64,000 bases of DNA from Clostridiisalibacter paucivorans DSM 22131 (GTDB lineage: Bacteria > Bacillota > Clostridia > Tissierellales > Clostridiisalibacteraceae): positions 12,936 to 76,935 of the forward strand of contig NZ_JHVL01000010.1 of NCBI RefSeq assembly GCF_000620125.1. The letters run 5' to 3'. The notes under the pieces were generated by a model. It did not search any database. It saw only the letters and a program-made list of their open reading frames with translations, and was not told the origin of the DNA. Numbering within the stretch: position 1 is the first letter of the stretch; every line of letters begins with the position of its first letter. Both the position numbers and the translations under genes were made by a program. Shown one piece after another: positions 52,374 through 63,536 of the stretch.

Positions 52374-52653
52374 TTTTGTTATCCTTTTTTCCCTTCATAT
52401 ATCCAAAATAATATGCTATTATGCCTGCTCCAAGAGCAGCTTGTAGAGAAAATAATAGACTTTCTATCTCTCCACTTGGTGGCTCCCAAAGAGGTTCAAA
52501 CCATGGTTCGTATTCTGGTACTATCTCAGTTATAGCTTCTTCTGCCATGCCATCTGCTCCACCAAATTCAGCCCCTGCCTTTATAAATAAAGGAAGAATA
52601 ATTATTACAGCTAAAACTATTAATAAAATCATGTTTTTATTGAAGGTTTTCAA
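52357..52653 (-). CDS. cbiN: Cobalt transport component CbiN
   Basis: 98 residues with two helices enclosing an acidic, Pro-rich outside loop ([20 protein letters not shown] then [13 protein letters not shown]), typical of CbiN, which helps load cobalt into CbiM. Overlaps cbiM by 17 bp. Confidence 0.9.
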   Translation of the reverse strand: MKTFNKNMILLIVLAVIIILPLFIKAGAEFGGADGMAEEAITEIVPEYEPWFEPLWEPPSGEIESLLFSLQAALGAGIIAYYFGYMKGKKDNKNAYNR

Positions 52654-53371
52654 TTAAGTCTCCCCCTTCTTTATTATATTCAACTATTAAATTATAAACT
52701 ATCACTGTAATTATACCCTCAGCAATAGCTAGAGGTATTTGTGTAACTGCAAATATTGACATAAACTTACCCAATGATGCCATTATACCCAAATTAGGAT
52801 CAGGATATGCCATGGCCAACTGAGTAGATGTCACCATATAAGTTACTAAATCTCCCAATGCTGCTGCTAAAAATACACAATAGTCTTTTTTAATACCTCT
52901 TTTAGACATAATCTTAAATATCCCATATGCTACTATTGGTCCAACTATAGCCATTGAAAAAGTATTAGCTCCTAAAGTGGTTATTCCTCCATGGGCCAAA
53001 AGTAGTGCTTGAAACAATAAAACTATTACCCCTAAAAAACTCATCACAGCAGGACCAAATAATATGGCACCCAATCCAACACCCGTTGGATGTGAACAAC
53101 TACCAGTTACTGATGGAATCTTGAGAGCCGACAATATAAATACAAATGCCCCTACCAATGCCAGTAACATCTTCTTTTTTGGTTCCTTATTAACTATCTT
53201 ATTGATATTCATCATACCTTTAATAACAAAAGGTATGGCTACAATGGCCCAAAACATAGCCCATTTTGGAGATAGATATCCTTCCATAATATGCATTGCT
53301 AAGGATATCTTAGGTGTCATAAGCACCAATACAAATATTAATAATGCTTTTAACTTTTTACTACTTCCCAT
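52637..53371 (-). CDS. cbiM: Cobalt-specific S component CbiM
   Basis: 244 residues. A signal-like N-terminus ends before [13 protein letters not shown]; in characterised CbiM the N-terminal Met-His of the mature protein is a metal ligand, together with His such as in [12 protein letters not shown]. Binds cobalt in the membrane. Starts 16 nt after the hemL stop; no promoter or riboswitch is seen between them, so cobalt uptake is co-transcribed with corrin synthesis. Confidence 0.93.
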   Translation of the reverse strand: MGSSKKLKALLIFVLVLMTPKISLAMHIMEGYLSPKWAMFWAIVAIPFVIKGMMNINKIVNKEPKKKMLLALVGAFVFILSALKIPSVTGSCSHPTGVGLGAILFGPAVMSFLGVIVLLFQALLLAHGGITTLGANTFSMAIVGPIVAYGIFKIMSKRGIKKDYCVFLAAALGDLVTYMVTSTQLAMAYPDPNLGIMASLGKFMSIFAVTQIPLAIAEGIITVIVYNLIVEYNKEGGDLIENLQ

Positions 53372-53387
53372 ACTATCTACCCCTTTC

Positions 53388-54692
53388 TCAACTATCTTTA
53401 ACTACACTTAATGATTCATGTGCAGCTTTTAACATATTATCTAGATCTTCAAAACTATGGGCTTGTGATATAAATATACCCTCAAACTGAGAAGGTGCCA
53501 ATAATACCCCCCTAGATACCATTTCTCTAAAAAATACAGCATATTTTTCTGTATCACATTTCATAACATCTACATATTTTTCTATAGGACCTCTAGCAAA
53601 AAACATAGATATCATTCCACCAGCCCTGTTTACTGTAGCGTCTAACTTTAATTTATCTATTATTTCATTTAATCCTTTTTCTAAATAAATAGCCTTTTTC
53701 TCCAAGGACTTATATACATCATTTTTACCTTTAAGATTTTTCAATGTCTTATACCCCATATACATTGCCAATGGATTTCCAGATAAAGTTCCTGCTTGAT
53801 AAACAGGGCCTGTAGGAGAAACCATATTCATAATCTCTCTTTTTCCTCCATATGCTCCCACTGGTAATCCGCCACCTATAATCTTTCCATAACAGGTCAG
53901 ATCACTATTAACCCCATAATATTGTTGAGCACCACCAGCAGAAAGCCTGAATCCAGTTATAACTTCGTCAAATATAAGTAAAGCACCATACTCCTTAGTT
54001 ATATCTCTAAGTCCTTGTAAAAAGCCCTTAATAGGAGGTACTACCCCCATATTTCCTGCAACAGGTTCTACTATAATTGCCGCTATATCATTTCCCATCT
54101 CTTCAAAAACTTTTCTCACTGAATCCAAATCATTATAAGTGCATACCAATGTATCCTTAGATGTACCTTCTGTTACGCCAGGACTTGTAGGAACAGAAAA
54201 TGTCAATGCCCCTGACCCTGCCTTTACCAATAAGCTATCAGAGTGTCCATGATAACATCCTTCAAATTTTACTATTTTATCTCTCTTTGTATATCCCCTT
54301 GCAAGTCTTATAGCACTCATTGTAGCCTCAGTACCCGAATTAACCATTCTAACCATTTCTACCGATGGGCTAATCTCAGTAATTAATTTTGCCATCTCAA
54401 GTTCTATAGCTGTAGGCATACCATAACTTGTCCCTCTACCTATTACAGTATCTATATCAGAAAGTATGTCTTTGTTACTATGACCAAATATCAATGGTCC
54501 CCAAGAACAGATAAAATCTATATACTCATTGCCATCCTCATCATAGAGCCTGCTTCCCTCACCTCTATTTATAAATATGGGATTCATGCCCACAGAATTA
54601 AATGCCCTCACTGGACTATTAACTCCTCCAGGTATATATTTTTTTGACTCTTGATAAATTTCCTTAGATTTTTTTAAATTCATTTTTTTCAC
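53388..54692 (-). CDS. hemL: Glutamate-1-semialdehyde 2,1-aminomutase
   Basis: 434 residues, class III aminotransferase fold. PLP lysine in [19 protein letters not shown] (about 270), [16 protein letters not shown] near the N-terminus and [20 protein letters not shown]. Converts glutamate-1-semialdehyde to 5-aminolevulinate, following hemA in the C5 pathway. ATGA overlap with hemB. Ordinary length. Confidence 0.95.
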   Translation of the reverse strand: MKKMNLKKSKEIYQESKKYIPGGVNSPVRAFNSVGMNPIFINRGEGSRLYDEDGNEYIDFICSWGPLIFGHSNKDILSDIDTVIGRGTSYGMPTAIELEMAKLITEISPSVEMVRMVNSGTEATMSAIRLARGYTKRDKIVKFEGCYHGHSDSLLVKAGSGALTFSVPTSPGVTEGTSKDTLVCTYNDLDSVRKVFEEMGNDIAAIIVEPVAGNMGVVPPIKGFLQGLRDITKEYGALLIFDEVITGFRLSAGGAQQYYGVNSDLTCYGKIIGGGLPVGAYGGKREIMNMVSPTGPVYQAGTLSGNPLAMYMGYKTLKNLKGKNDVYKSLEKKAIYLEKGLNEIIDKLKLDATVNRAGGMISMFFARGPIEKYVDVMKCDTEKYAVFFREMVSRGVLLAPSQFEGIFISQAHSFEDLDNMLKAAHESLSVVKDS

Positions 54693-55660
54693 TCCTTAAT
54701 CTTGGCCGCCAATTCTTTGGCAAAATATGTTATTATCATATTGGCTCCTGCCCTCTTTATAGATAATGTGGATTCATAAATAACATCTTCACTTAATAGT
54801 CCATTTTCTACTGCCATCTTAATCATGGAATACTCTCCACTTACACTATATGCTGCTATGGGTATATTTCTATTATCTTTAACCCTTCTGATTATATCTA
54901 AATACGATAAGGCTGGTTTAACCATTACTATATCTGCCCCTTCTTGTATATCTAAGTCAACCTCTCTCATAGCCTCATCACTATTAGCACTATCCATTTG
55001 GTATGTCTTTCTATCGCCAAATGATGGAGCCGAATTAGCTGCATCTCTAAAGGGCCCATAAAAACTTGATGAATATTTGGCACTATATGACATAATAGGT
55101 ACATCTGTATATCCCTCTCTATCTAAGGCCTTTCTTATATACCCTACCCTTCCATCCATCATATCCGATGGTGAAATCATATCCGCTCCAGCATTAGCAT
55201 GACTAATGGCTATTTTAGCTAAATACTCCAATGTCAAATCATTTTCAACATATCCAGTATCATTTATTATTCCACAATGCCCATGATCTGTGTACTGACA
55301 CATACAAACATCTGTTATTACATATATGTCATTAAATTTACTCTTTATAGTTCTTAATGCCCTTTGTACCACACCATCTTTACTATATCCTTCACTTCCA
55401 AATTTATCCTTATTATTTGGTACTCCAAAAAGTAATATGCTCTTTATCCCCAATTCTCTTATCTCTTTAATTTCTTCGATAAGCATATCTACAGAAAAAT
55501 GGTAATTTCCCTTTAAAGATGGGATTTCTTTTTTGATGCCTTTGCCTTCTACTACAAATAAAGGATATATGAGGTCCTCTATATTTAACCTTGTTTCTCT
55601 AACCATATCCCTTATCATGCTATTCTTTCTAAGTCTTCTGGGTCTATTTATCAACTCCAT
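54689..55660 (-). CDS. hemB: Porphobilinogen synthase (5-aminolevulinate dehydratase)
   Basis: 323 residues. Zinc-site cysteines in [15 protein letters not shown], Schiff-base lysines in [17 protein letters not shown] and [10 protein letters not shown]. Condenses two 5-aminolevulinate molecules to porphobilinogen. Overlaps the cobA-hemD gene by 17 bp at its start. The Cys-rich zinc type, not the magnesium type. Confidence 0.95.
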   Translation of the reverse strand: MELINRPRRLRKNSMIRDMVRETRLNIEDLIYPLFVVEGKGIKKEIPSLKGNYHFSVDMLIEEIKEIRELGIKSILLFGVPNNKDKFGSEGYSKDGVVQRALRTIKSKFNDIYVITDVCMCQYTDHGHCGIINDTGYVENDLTLEYLAKIAISHANAGADMISPSDMMDGRVGYIRKALDREGYTDVPIMSYSAKYSSSFYGPFRDAANSAPSFGDRKTYQMDSANSDEAMREVDLDIQEGADIVMVKPALSYLDIIRRVKDNRNIPIAAYSVSGEYSMIKMAVENGLLSEDVIYESTLSIKRAGANMIITYFAKELAAKIKE

Positions 55661-57170
55661 CTGTTACTTCCTCCTTAACTATAATGCCTTTTATTATTCC
55701 TGCCATATCATATCTATGGGCTTCTAAGTCTACCCTTAAGCCAAATTTCCTCATGGTATTACTAGTTACTGGACCTATAGACACTGTATTTACATCATTT
55801 AATAACTCCACATTTTTTTCTCCTAATAAATCCATTACTCCTTTTACTGTAGATGAACTTGTAAAGGTTATATAATGTATGTCTTGTTCCTTAAATGTAT
55901 TTATTAATATCTCCCTATTATTCTTTGCACTTTCTGTATAATAAAGATGTACCTCTTTTACTTTACATATCTTTCTCAATTCATCTACCAGATATGGTCT
56001 GGCATCTCTAGACCTTGGAATTAATATCTTGTCATCACTATTTAATACTTTTACTAATTCCATATATATGTCTTCAGCTATATATTTTTTAGGAACTATA
56101 TCAGGCACTATCCCATTTTCCTTAAGGGCATTAGCTGTGGCAGGACCTATGGCAACTACCTTGGTATTGCCTAATCTCCTTAAATCATAACCTTTATCAT
56201 ATAATCCCTTCATAAAAACCCTTACCCCGTTCACACTGGTAAATATAATATAACTATACTCTCCCATATTTTCTATAGATTCCATCAATGGAGCATTTGG
56301 CCAAATATCCTTTATTTCTATAGATGGAATAGGTATTGGGTTACCTCCCAAATCCAATATAGCATCTGTAATACTTTCATTTTGAGCCTCTGGCCTAGTA
56401 ATAATTATGTTCTTTCCAAATAGAGGTTTTCTTTCATGGAAATTCAATACTCTCCTAAGTCTTACCACATCTCCAACAACTATAAGACTTGGGGATGTGA
56501 TATTATGTTTTTTTACTTCATCTACTATATTAGACAAATCACCTGTCACTACTTGCTGATTTGAATGGGTTGCCCAGTGAATCACCGCCACTGGTGTATC
56601 TATTTTCTTATGGTTTTGGATTAAACCTTTACATATCTTTTCCAAGTTTTTCATTCCCATGAGAAATACCAATGTTCCATCCAGTTTTGCCAAATTACTA
56701 AAATCCAATTCATTACTTTCATCCTTCAAATGACCAGTTATTACATGAAATGATGTATTATAACCCCTATTGGTTATTGGTATGCCCCCGTAACACAGTC
56801 CTCCTATGGCTGAAGTTATCCCAGGGATTACTTGAAACTCTATGCCTTCATTAAATAGATATTCCCCCTCTTCTCCTCCTCTACCAAATACATAGGGGTC
56901 TCCTCCCTTTAAACGTACAACATCTTTTCCTAACTTGGCCTTTTCCGCTAATAATTTATTTATATCCTGCTGATTCATGGTATGATTTCCTGCTTCTTTT
57001 CCTACATAGATAAATTCACATCCATCCTTTGCCCATTTTAAAAGTCTAGGACTGGAAAGTCTGTCATATACTATTACATCACACATTTTAATAGCTTCTA
57101 GACCTCTAAATGTAATCAATTTATAATCTCCAGGTCCTGCTCCCACAAGGTAAACTTTACCCTTTTTCAC
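55644..57170 (-). CDS. cobA-hemD: Uroporphyrinogen-III methyltransferase / uroporphyrinogen-III synthase fusion
   Basis: 508 residues with two enzymes. Residues 1-250 are a [42 protein letters not shown] and PGITSAIGG. Residues about 255-508 are HemD ([19 protein letters not shown]). Closes hydroxymethylbilane to uroporphyrinogen III and methylates it twice to precorrin-2. The fusion is common in Clostridia. It overlaps hemC by 14 bp. Commits the pathway to siroheme/cobalamin. Confidence 0.95.
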   Translation of the reverse strand: MKKGKVYLVGAGPGDYKLITFRGLEAIKMCDVIVYDRLSSPRLLKWAKDGCEFIYVGKEAGNHTMNQQDINKLLAEKAKLGKDVVRLKGGDPYVFGRGGEEGEYLFNEGIEFQVIPGITSAIGGLCYGGIPITNRGYNTSFHVITGHLKDESNELDFSNLAKLDGTLVFLMGMKNLEKICKGLIQNHKKIDTPVAVIHWATHSNQQVVTGDLSNIVDEVKKHNITSPSLIVVGDVVRLRRVLNFHERKPLFGKNIIITRPEAQNESITDAILDLGGNPIPIPSIEIKDIWPNAPLMESIENMGEYSYIIFTSVNGVRVFMKGLYDKGYDLRRLGNTKVVAIGPATANALKENGIVPDIVPKKYIAEDIYMELVKVLNSDDKILIPRSRDARPYLVDELRKICKVKEVHLYYTESAKNNREILINTFKEQDIHYITFTSSSTVKGVMDLLGEKNVELLNDVNTVSIGPVTSNTMRKFGLRVDLEAHRYDMAGIIKGIIVKEEVTDGVDK

Positions 57171-58062
57171 AGGCCATCACCTCCATAATACCATTGGCCA
57201 ATCTTTGTCCCAATTCCTTTTCTTTACCTACTTGTCCCACCACAGTATCTTTTACTAATATAGAACCATCCTCAGGACCCAATATACCCATTAAAGTAAT
57301 TTTATTCCCGTCTATATTGCATATTGCTCCCACAGGCATATGGCAACCTCCATTTACGGCTTTTAAAAATGCCCTTTCACACTTAGATTGTATATCAGTC
57401 TTTTCATCGCCTATGACTTGTAAAATTTTCTCCAATTCACTTCTACCCTGTTTTATTTCTATGGCCAAAGTCCCTTGTGCAGGTGCTGAAATCATTATTT
57501 CATCTGGCAAATAATAACTGATTCTGTCTTCTAACCCCAATCTTTTCATACCTGCCGCTGCCAAAACTATTCCATCATACTGACCCTCGTCTAATTTTCT
57601 AAGCCTTGTATCAACATTACCTCTAATTGGTAGTATATTTAAGTCAGGTCTATACTTCAAAAGTTGATACTTTCTTCTCTTGCTTCCAGTTCCAATTCTC
57701 CCACCATGGGGAAATTCATCTAAAGATTTAATACCATTACTAAATACCATTACATCCCTATGATCTTGGCGACAGGGTGGATCTGTAAACATAAGGCCTT
57801 CTGGCAATTCTGTAGGCATGTCCTTCATACTGTGTATAGCCATATCTATTTCTCCATTTATCAAGCACTCTTCAATTTCCTTTACAAATATTCCCTTATC
57901 TCCAATTTTATCTAACGCCTTGTCTAATATCTTATCTCCCTTTGTCTTTATTACCTTTATTTCAAATTCTATATCTGGATAATGATCTTTTATTTCATTT
58001 ATAACCCATTTAGTCTGTGCAATAGCTAATCTACTACCCCTAGATCCTACTACAATTTTCAT
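57157..58062 (-). CDS. hemC: Hydroxymethylbilane synthase
   Basis: 301 residues. VGSRGSRLAIAQTKWVINEI at the N-terminus, substrate-binding GSKRRKYQLLKYRPDL, and the dipyrromethane cofactor Cys in AVNGGCHMPVGA (about 240). Polymerises four porphobilinogens. Overlaps the precorrin-2 dehydrogenase gene by 23 bp. Confidence 0.95.
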   Translation of the reverse strand: MKIVVGSRGSRLAIAQTKWVINEIKDHYPDIEFEIKVIKTKGDKILDKALDKIGDKGIFVKEIEECLINGEIDMAIHSMKDMPTELPEGLMFTDPPCRQDHRDVMVFSNGIKSLDEFPHGGRIGTGSKRRKYQLLKYRPDLNILPIRGNVDTRLRKLDEGQYDGIVLAAAGMKRLGLEDRISYYLPDEIMISAPAQGTLAIEIKQGRSELEKILQVIGDEKTDIQSKCERAFLKAVNGGCHMPVGAICNIDGNKITLMGILGPEDGSILVKDTVVGQVGKEKELGQRLANGIMEVMACEKG

Positions 58063-58642
58063 ATTTTATTCTCCTATCCTTTAATTCCTGTAAATTTAAA
58101 TATGCTAACTCCTTAAAAATAGTCTTTCTTTTTTCATTGTCCACACATTTTTTTATAACTATTTTTCTTATCTTACCCATTTCTTCTACCCTCTCTACCA
58201 TATCTTCATTACATATTTCCATTATCTCTCTTCTCAATTGTGCTGCAAAATATGGACTATTCCCTTCAGTAGATACCCCTACAACTATAGGTCCCTGTTT
58301 AAATGTAGAAGGTATTATGAAGTCTGATTCTTCTTTATCGTCTACTATATTGCATAATATCCCTTTTCTATTACACTCTTGGTATATACCATGATTTATT
58401 TCCCTTGAGGATGTTGCTCCAATCACTATGCTTTTTTCTTTAATATATTCTGGCTTAAATACATCTTGTATATATTCAATTCTATCCATTATATCTTTAA
58501 ATTTTGGAGCTATATTAGGACTTATGACCTTCACATTCATGTCATATTGTAAAAATGTTTTAGCTTTTCTAAACCCCACATCTCCCCCACCAAATATAAC
58601 TACATTAAATTTTTTAGTATTTATCATTATAGGATAAAACAT
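58040..58642 (-). CDS. Precorrin-2 dehydrogenase (Met8/SirC/CysG N-terminal type)
   Basis: 200 residues, NAD-binding Rossmann fold at the N-terminus (FNVVIFGGGDVGFRKAKTFL), then DDKEESDFIIPSTFKQGPIV and GVSTEGNSPYFAAQLRREI. Oxidises precorrin-2 to sirohydrochlorin, and possibly inserts iron or cobalt. A separate CbiX is also encoded in the operon. Starts five bases after the hemA stop. Confidence 0.92.
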   Translation of the reverse strand: MFYPIMINTKKFNVVIFGGGDVGFRKAKTFLQYDMNVKVISPNIAPKFKDIMDRIEYIQDVFKPEYIKEKSIVIGATSSREINHGIYQECNRKGILCNIVDDKEESDFIIPSTFKQGPIVVGVSTEGNSPYFAAQLRREIMEICNEDMVERVEEMGKIRKIVIKKCVDNEKRKTIFKELAYLNLQELKDRRIKYENCSRI

Positions 58643-58646
58643 CCTA

Positions 58647-59897
58647 TCACCCCATCCTTAAGTCAAACAAATCATCTAACATCTCCATATAGTTCTCTAC
58701 TTTTTGCTCATCTTTTTCTTCTTTAAGTTTCAATACTGGATTTCTTACTACTCTTTTTAATGCAGAAGATAACATCTTTTCCACAATCTTTTTCTCCCTA
58801 CAGTTAAGTTCTATTTTTCTATTTATATAATCCAATGTATCCGACTCCACTTCTCTACACATATTATTAATTCCCTTTATTACAGGATCTACCTTTATAC
58901 TATTCATCCAATCATAGAAACCTCTAATATCCTTCGATATAATTCCCTCTGCATGTTTGCAAAGTCTCTTTCTTTCCTTCATATTGTTTTTAGATATTTC
59001 TTTCAAATCATCTACATCGTATAAAAATACACCTTCCATCTCTCCTACTTTAATATCCACATCTGTGGGCATAGCCATGTCTAATATATATATATCTTTA
59101 TCAATAGATGGCATATCTTCATATTTGATTACTTTATGTGGAGATGCTGTGGAACATATTATCATATCCACATCGTTTATTACATCATATCTATCACTAA
59201 AGGCTAAAGATCTAATTACATCATGGTTTGGAAATGCACTTTTAACCTTTTCAATATTCCTATTGGCTATATATATACTATCAACGCCTTCTTCTAATAA
59301 ATGATTTAGTGCTAATTTTCCCATCTCTCCAAATCCAATCATCAATGCCTTTTTTCCTTGTAATGTCTTCATCTTTTCCTTTAAATATTTTACTCCTATA
59401 TAGCTTACAGACAATGGTCTTTCTGATATCTTTAGTCCTTGTTTTATTCCCTTTGCTGTAGTTATAGCCTCTCTAAATATTTTATTTAATATTTTCTTAC
59501 TGGCTCCAATCTCCATTGATGTCATAATAGCATCCTTAACCTGACCCAAAATCTGGTCCTCCCCTATAACTACAGACTTTAATCCAGCAGAAACATCAAA
59601 TAAATGCTTAGCTGCATCCTTACCTTTCTTTACAAATAAATATTTTTCGCAGCCTTCCAACATGATTTTAGATTTGTAGTATTCCTTTACATAGCTTATA
59701 TGTTGAGCACATTCCTTATTTCTATAAGCTATATATACCTCACTCCTATTGCATGTGGATAAAATTACAGCTTCCCTTATCCCATAATCTAATAGATCAT
59801 TTAGTAATCCTACTTTTTGAGAATTAGTAAATGCTGCCTTCTCTCTCACATCTGTTGGTGCTGTATCATGGTTTATCCCTATAACTGAAATATCCAT
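58647..59897 (-). CDS. hemA: Glutamyl-tRNA reductase
   Basis: 416 residues. Catalytic Cys in ILSTCNRSEVY (about 50), VIGEDQILGQVKDA, and NADPH fold KALMIGFGEMGKLALNHLLE. First step of 5-aminolevulinate synthesis from charged tRNA-Glu. Family-typical C-terminal dimerisation helices (MLSSALKRVVRNPVLKLKEE). Ends 18 nt after the CbiX gene. Confidence 0.95.
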   Translation of the reverse strand: MDISVIGINHDTAPTDVREKAAFTNSQKVGLLNDLLDYGIREAVILSTCNRSEVYIAYRNKECAQHISYVKEYYKSKIMLEGCEKYLFVKKGKDAAKHLFDVSAGLKSVVIGEDQILGQVKDAIMTSMEIGASKKILNKIFREAITTAKGIKQGLKISERPLSVSYIGVKYLKEKMKTLQGKKALMIGFGEMGKLALNHLLEEGVDSIYIANRNIEKVKSAFPNHDVIRSLAFSDRYDVINDVDMIICSTASPHKVIKYEDMPSIDKDIYILDMAMPTDVDIKVGEMEGVFLYDVDDLKEISKNNMKERKRLCKHAEGIISKDIRGFYDWMNSIKVDPVIKGINNMCREVESDTLDYINRKIELNCREKKIVEKMLSSALKRVVRNPVLKLKEEKDEQKVENYMEMLDDLFDLRMG

Positions 59898-59915
59898 GTA
59901 AAATCCTCCAAACTA

Positions 59916-60281
59916 TTATTCTATTTCTTCTGCTCTTTTTAAAATTATATCTGCTAAAAGAGGTTCTGCTCCGATAGGCTTACCCATTTTAAATGTCACA
60001 TTTTTATATTTGTCTGACAACTCACCAATTATTTCTGGTATATCTTCCTTGATGTGTATGCCCTCATATAAAAAATAAGGCACTACTAATATGTTTTTTA
60101 TACCATTTTCTACCAGGCCACCTACTACCATAGGTATATTAGGCTCTGAAATCTCCATATGTGCCCCTGCTACCATTTCATATGAAGCCATTTCTTTAAC
60201 CATATCCACCACTTTTTCAAATGTCTTTTGTGCATCCGAAGACCTACTTCCATGTCCTACTATCAATAATCCCTTTCCCAT
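59916..60281 (-). CDS. cbiX: Sirohydrochlorin cobaltochelatase, short CbiX
   Basis: 121 residues, the single-domain CbiX-S form that works as a homodimer. Metal-binding His in GLLIVGHGSRSSDAQ (about 10) and in VVPYFLYEGIHIKEDIPEII. Inserts cobalt in sirohydrochlorin, the entry to the anaerobic corrin pathway. Starts a base or two after the cobK-type gene stop. Confidence 0.9.
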   Translation of the reverse strand: MGKGLLIVGHGSRSSDAQKTFEKVVDMVKEMASYEMVAGAHMEISEPNIPMVVGGLVENGIKNILVVPYFLYEGIHIKEDIPEIIGELSDKYKNVTFKMGKPIGAEPLLADIILKRAEEIE

Positions 60282-60282
60282 T

Positions 60283-61035
60283 TTAATTTACCTCCTCTTT
60301 AATTTTCTTTATAAGTTTATCTAAATCACAAAATATATTTCTATAAACAATCTTAGGTCTCTTCACTAAAACTACCTTTATTCCCAATTCTATAGCTCCT
60401 TGAATCTTTTCTGAAGTCCCTCCTGTATTGCCGCTCTCCTTAGTTACCATATAATCTATATTGTATTGGTTAAATAGAGATTTATTCAATTCTTTATCAA
60501 ATGGTCCCTGTATTCCTATAATATGTCCAGCATTGATGCCTAGTCCTTCACATCTTTCAATTACATTGGAAGTGGGAAGCACCCTTGCATAGAGTCTCTC
60601 TTTTTCAAGATTTTTAGCAAATATGTCAAGATTTTTACTACCTGTGGTAAGCATAATATTGCCCTTAGTATATTTCAAATATTCTACTGCTTCTTCAAAG
60701 TCATTTACCTCTATAACATCTCCATGATGTATACCCTTTCTTTCAAATCTCATATAGGGTATGTCCATCTGGTTTGAAATACTCATTGCAAGTTTAGATA
60801 TCTCTGTGGCGTAGGGATGAGTAGCATCTACTATTATTTTTATCTTTTCTTTATTCACAATGTCTTTAAAGCTTGATTCCTCTAATTTATAACAATAAAC
60901 CTTCATTCTATCTTCTTTACCTAATAATTCTTGTCCATATTCAGTGGTAACGGTAACTATTACTTTGTATCCCATATCTAATAAATTTCTAGAAATATCC
61001 CTTCCGTCTTTAGTACCACCCAACACTAATATCAA
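60283..61035 (-). CDS. cbiJ: Cobalt-precorrin-6A reductase (CbiJ/CobK)
   Basis: 250 residues: MILVLGGTKDGRDISRNLLD, IIVDATHPYATEISKLAMS, MLTTGSKNLDIFA and YMVTKESGNTGGTSEKI. Reduces the corrin macrocycle. Overlaps the CbiH gene by four bases (ATGA). Confidence 0.92.
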   Translation of the reverse strand: MILVLGGTKDGRDISRNLLDMGYKVIVTVTTEYGQELLGKEDRMKVYCYKLEESSFKDIVNKEKIKIIVDATHPYATEISKLAMSISNQMDIPYMRFERKGIHHGDVIEVNDFEEAVEYLKYTKGNIMLTTGSKNLDIFAKNLEKERLYARVLPTSNVIERCEGLGINAGHIIGIQGPFDKELNKSLFNQYNIDYMVTKESGNTGGTSEKIQGAIELGIKVVLVKRPKIVYRNIFCDLDKLIKKIKEEVN

Positions 61036-61772
61036 AGATTATACCCCCTAGGAGTCACAATCTTATTATCTATAATCTTAGTATTGGAATTTCCTATTAT
61101 AACCACTGTAAACATATCTATGGGATATTCCAACATTTCATTTAAATTAGTCACAAATACTTGTTGATCATCCCTTTTAGCATTCCTTACTATCCCAACA
61201 GGGGTCTTATCTGACCTATACTTCATCACTATTTCCCTGGCAATATTAATATGCTCCACCCTTTTTTTACTTTTAGGATTATATAAACATATAACAAGAT
61301 TTCCTTTGGCTGCTAATTCTATTCTCTTTTTTATAAGTTCCCAGTCTGTAAGCAAGTCACTTAAACTTATTACCGCAAAATCATGCATCAAAGGTGCCCC
61401 CAGTACAGCAGCTGCTGCTGATGCCGCTGTAACTCCAGGTATTATTTTTATTTCAGTATTTATATTATACTTCTGGGCAATTTCATATACGATACCTGCC
61501 ATACCATATACCCCGGCGTCTCCACTACTAACTATTGCAACTCTTTCTCCATCACCAGACAATTCCAATGCCTTTTTACACCTTTCCACCTCTCCCTTCA
61601 TAGGAGATTTTATAAGTTTTTTTTCATTCACTATATCCTTAATTAAAGAAATATAAGTTTTATATCCTATAATAATATCTGCATCATCAAGGGCATTTCT
61701 AGCTTCTTCAGTCATGTTACAAATATCTCCTGGCCCTATCCCTACTACATATAAAATTCCATCCTTATTCAT
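61032..61772 (-). CDS. cbiH: Precorrin-3B C17-methyltransferase (CbiH/CobJ)
   Basis: 246 residues, SAM-dependent tetrapyrrole methylase fold: YVVGIGPGDICNMTEEA, VSSGDAGVYGMAGIVYEIA and PGVTAASAAAAVLGAPLMHD. Contracts and methylates the ring at C17. Overlaps cbiG by eight bases. Confidence 0.93.
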   Translation of the reverse strand: MNKDGILYVVGIGPGDICNMTEEARNALDDADIIIGYKTYISLIKDIVNEKKLIKSPMKGEVERCKKALELSGDGERVAIVSSGDAGVYGMAGIVYEIAQKYNINTEIKIIPGVTAASAAAAVLGAPLMHDFAVISLSDLLTDWELIKKRIELAAKGNLVICLYNPKSKKRVEHINIAREIVMKYRSDKTPVGIVRNAKRDDQQVFVTNLNEMLEYPIDMFTVVIIGNSNTKIIDNKIVTPRGYNL

Positions 61773-62775
61773 TTAATCTCTCCTCCCATACCGACAAAGT
61801 AAATCCTTGAAACTTTCTTTTCTTCATTAAACATCTACCATTGTGGGAAGATATATATCCACAAGGTTCAGATACTCCCCCCACTCCTATAGTCCTTCTT
61901 ACAAATTCTGATACATCAAAATTCTCTTCTATCATCCTAATCTCTGTTCTATCTATAAACTCTACTGGTACTCTGAAATGTTCACTAGCTTGTAATATCC
62001 CTTGTTCATCTTTTTTTATATCTACAGAACTTAATTTTTTAATGCTCTCTATTTTAAGACCTATTTCATCAAATAGAGCCTTTATCCCATGGATCATGTC
62101 TTCCCCTTTGATTCCCCTTCTACATCCTACTCCCACAACTATATTTTTAAGTGTTAATTGAATACTCCTACTATGGGTATTATCTATAATCTTATTAGTT
62201 ATATATATTATTGAATCAAAATTATTAATAGATTCTGTACCTACTATTTTTATATTATTATAGTCTGGTATATCCAATGGAATATCTGTACATATACCTA
62301 CTCTTTTTCCATTAACTATGTCTGCTGTTATTTCCTTTGCCTTTTTAAGGCTTTCCATTTTACAGTTTAATCTCTTTGCCAACATATCTATAGATATAAG
62401 CCCCAATACATCTGATGCCGTAGTTATAACTGGAATAGCACCTATTCCTTTAGCTATTTTTTCTGTATATGCATTGGCACCTCCCAGGTGTCCCGATAGA
62501 AGACTTATTACAAATCTTCCCTGTTCATCCATTACCATTATAGCTGGGTCCCTAGTCTTGTCTTTGATATAAGGCGATATCACCCGTACAACTATTCCCG
62601 TTGCCATAATAAACAATATATTTTTATATTCTTTAAAAAGCACTCCTACGAATGACTTCAAGGTTCCTTGAAATTTATCTTTAGTATATATATCCACAGT
62701 TGTATCTATATTTCTCTTTACTTTTTCCGCTGTAGCCAGTCCACCCTTAGTCAAAGTGACTATGGCAAGTTTCAT
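61765..62775 (-). CDS. cbiG: Cobalt-precorrin-5A hydrolase (CbiG)
   Basis: 336 residues. N-terminal (LLSGHLGGANAYTEKIA), central (GVGCRRGIKGEDMIHGI) and C-terminal blocks of CbiG, with GVGGVSEPCGYISSHNG near the end. Opens the delta-lactone, a step unique to the anaerobic route. Shares a base or so with the cbiF end. Confidence 0.93.
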   Translation of the reverse strand: MKLAIVTLTKGGLATAEKVKRNIDTTVDIYTKDKFQGTLKSFVGVLFKEYKNILFIMATGIVVRVISPYIKDKTRDPAIMVMDEQGRFVISLLSGHLGGANAYTEKIAKGIGAIPVITTASDVLGLISIDMLAKRLNCKMESLKKAKEITADIVNGKRVGICTDIPLDIPDYNNIKIVGTESINNFDSIIYITNKIIDNTHSRSIQLTLKNIVVGVGCRRGIKGEDMIHGIKALFDEIGLKIESIKKLSSVDIKKDEQGILQASEHFRVPVEFIDRTEIRMIEENFDVSEFVRRTIGVGGVSEPCGYISSHNGRCLMKKRKFQGFTLSVWEERLNE

Positions 62776-63536
62776 TATTTTCCTCTCCTATATTCATGAG
62801 TAAATGTCTTATCGTACAATTTGGATTTTTCATATTTGTTCCCTAAAAACCCTCCTACCAATATTTGAGCTGTTTTTGTTATATTTGCCCTCTTTACCTT
62901 TTCAGATATGTCTTTTAGTGTTCCCCTTACTATTTTCTGGTCCTCCCATGTGGCTTTCTGCACCACTGCAACTGGTGTTAATTCATCATAATGTACCAAT
63001 AATCTTTCTACAACATTATCTATCATATGAACAGATAAAAATATAGCCATAGATGCCCTATGAGATGCCAATGACTCTAAATTTTCCTTTTCTGGCACAG
63101 GAGTTCTTCCTTCTAATCTAGTACATATAACCGTCTGGGATACATCTGGCAATGTAAACTCTTTATTCATGGCTGCCGCTGATGCCACAAATGAGCTTAC
63201 TCCTGGTATGACTTCACAAGCTATTCCCATATCTTCCAATGGATCTATCTGTTCTCTTATTGCCCCATATATACTGGGGTCTCCTGTATGAACTCTAGCT
63301 ACTAATTTACCTGACTCCACACTCTTTTTAATCAAGTCTAATATCTCATTTAAATCCATATGGGCACTATTATAAAGCTCACTACTTTCCTTTCTACAGT
63401 CAATTATCTTTTTATTGACTAAAGAACCAGCATATATTACTACGTCTGCTTTTTCTACAATCTTTTTACCTTTCACTGTTATCAAGTCAGGATCTCCAGG
63501 ACCTGCTCCAATAAAATAAACTTTATTCATTTTCAT
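62775..63536 (-). CDS. cbiF: Cobalt-precorrin-4 C11-methyltransferase (CbiF/CobM)
   Basis: 253 residues: VYFIGAGPGDPDLITVKGKK, VIYAGSLVNKK, ARVHTGDPSIYGAIREQID and PGVSSFVASAAAMNKEFTLP. Methylates C11. Overlaps the preceding cbiL by 14 bp. Confidence 0.94.
   Translation of the reverse strand: MKMNKVYFIGAGPGDPDLITVKGKKIVEKADVVIYAGSLVNKKIIDCRKESSELYNSAHMDLNEILDLIKKSVESGKLVARVHTGDPSIYGAIREQIDPLEDMGIACEVIPGVSSFVASAAAMNKEFTLPDVSQTVICTRLEGRTPVPEKENLESLASHRASMAIFLSVHMIDNVVERLLVHYDELTPVAVVQKATWEDQKIVRGTLKDISEKVKRANITKTAQILVGGFLGNKYEKSKLYDKTFTHEYRRGK

Noticed and set aside
53372-53387. A cobalamin or cobalt riboswitch in front of cbiM
   Set aside because: The gap to hemL is only 16 nt, too short for any riboswitch; control must come from further upstream.
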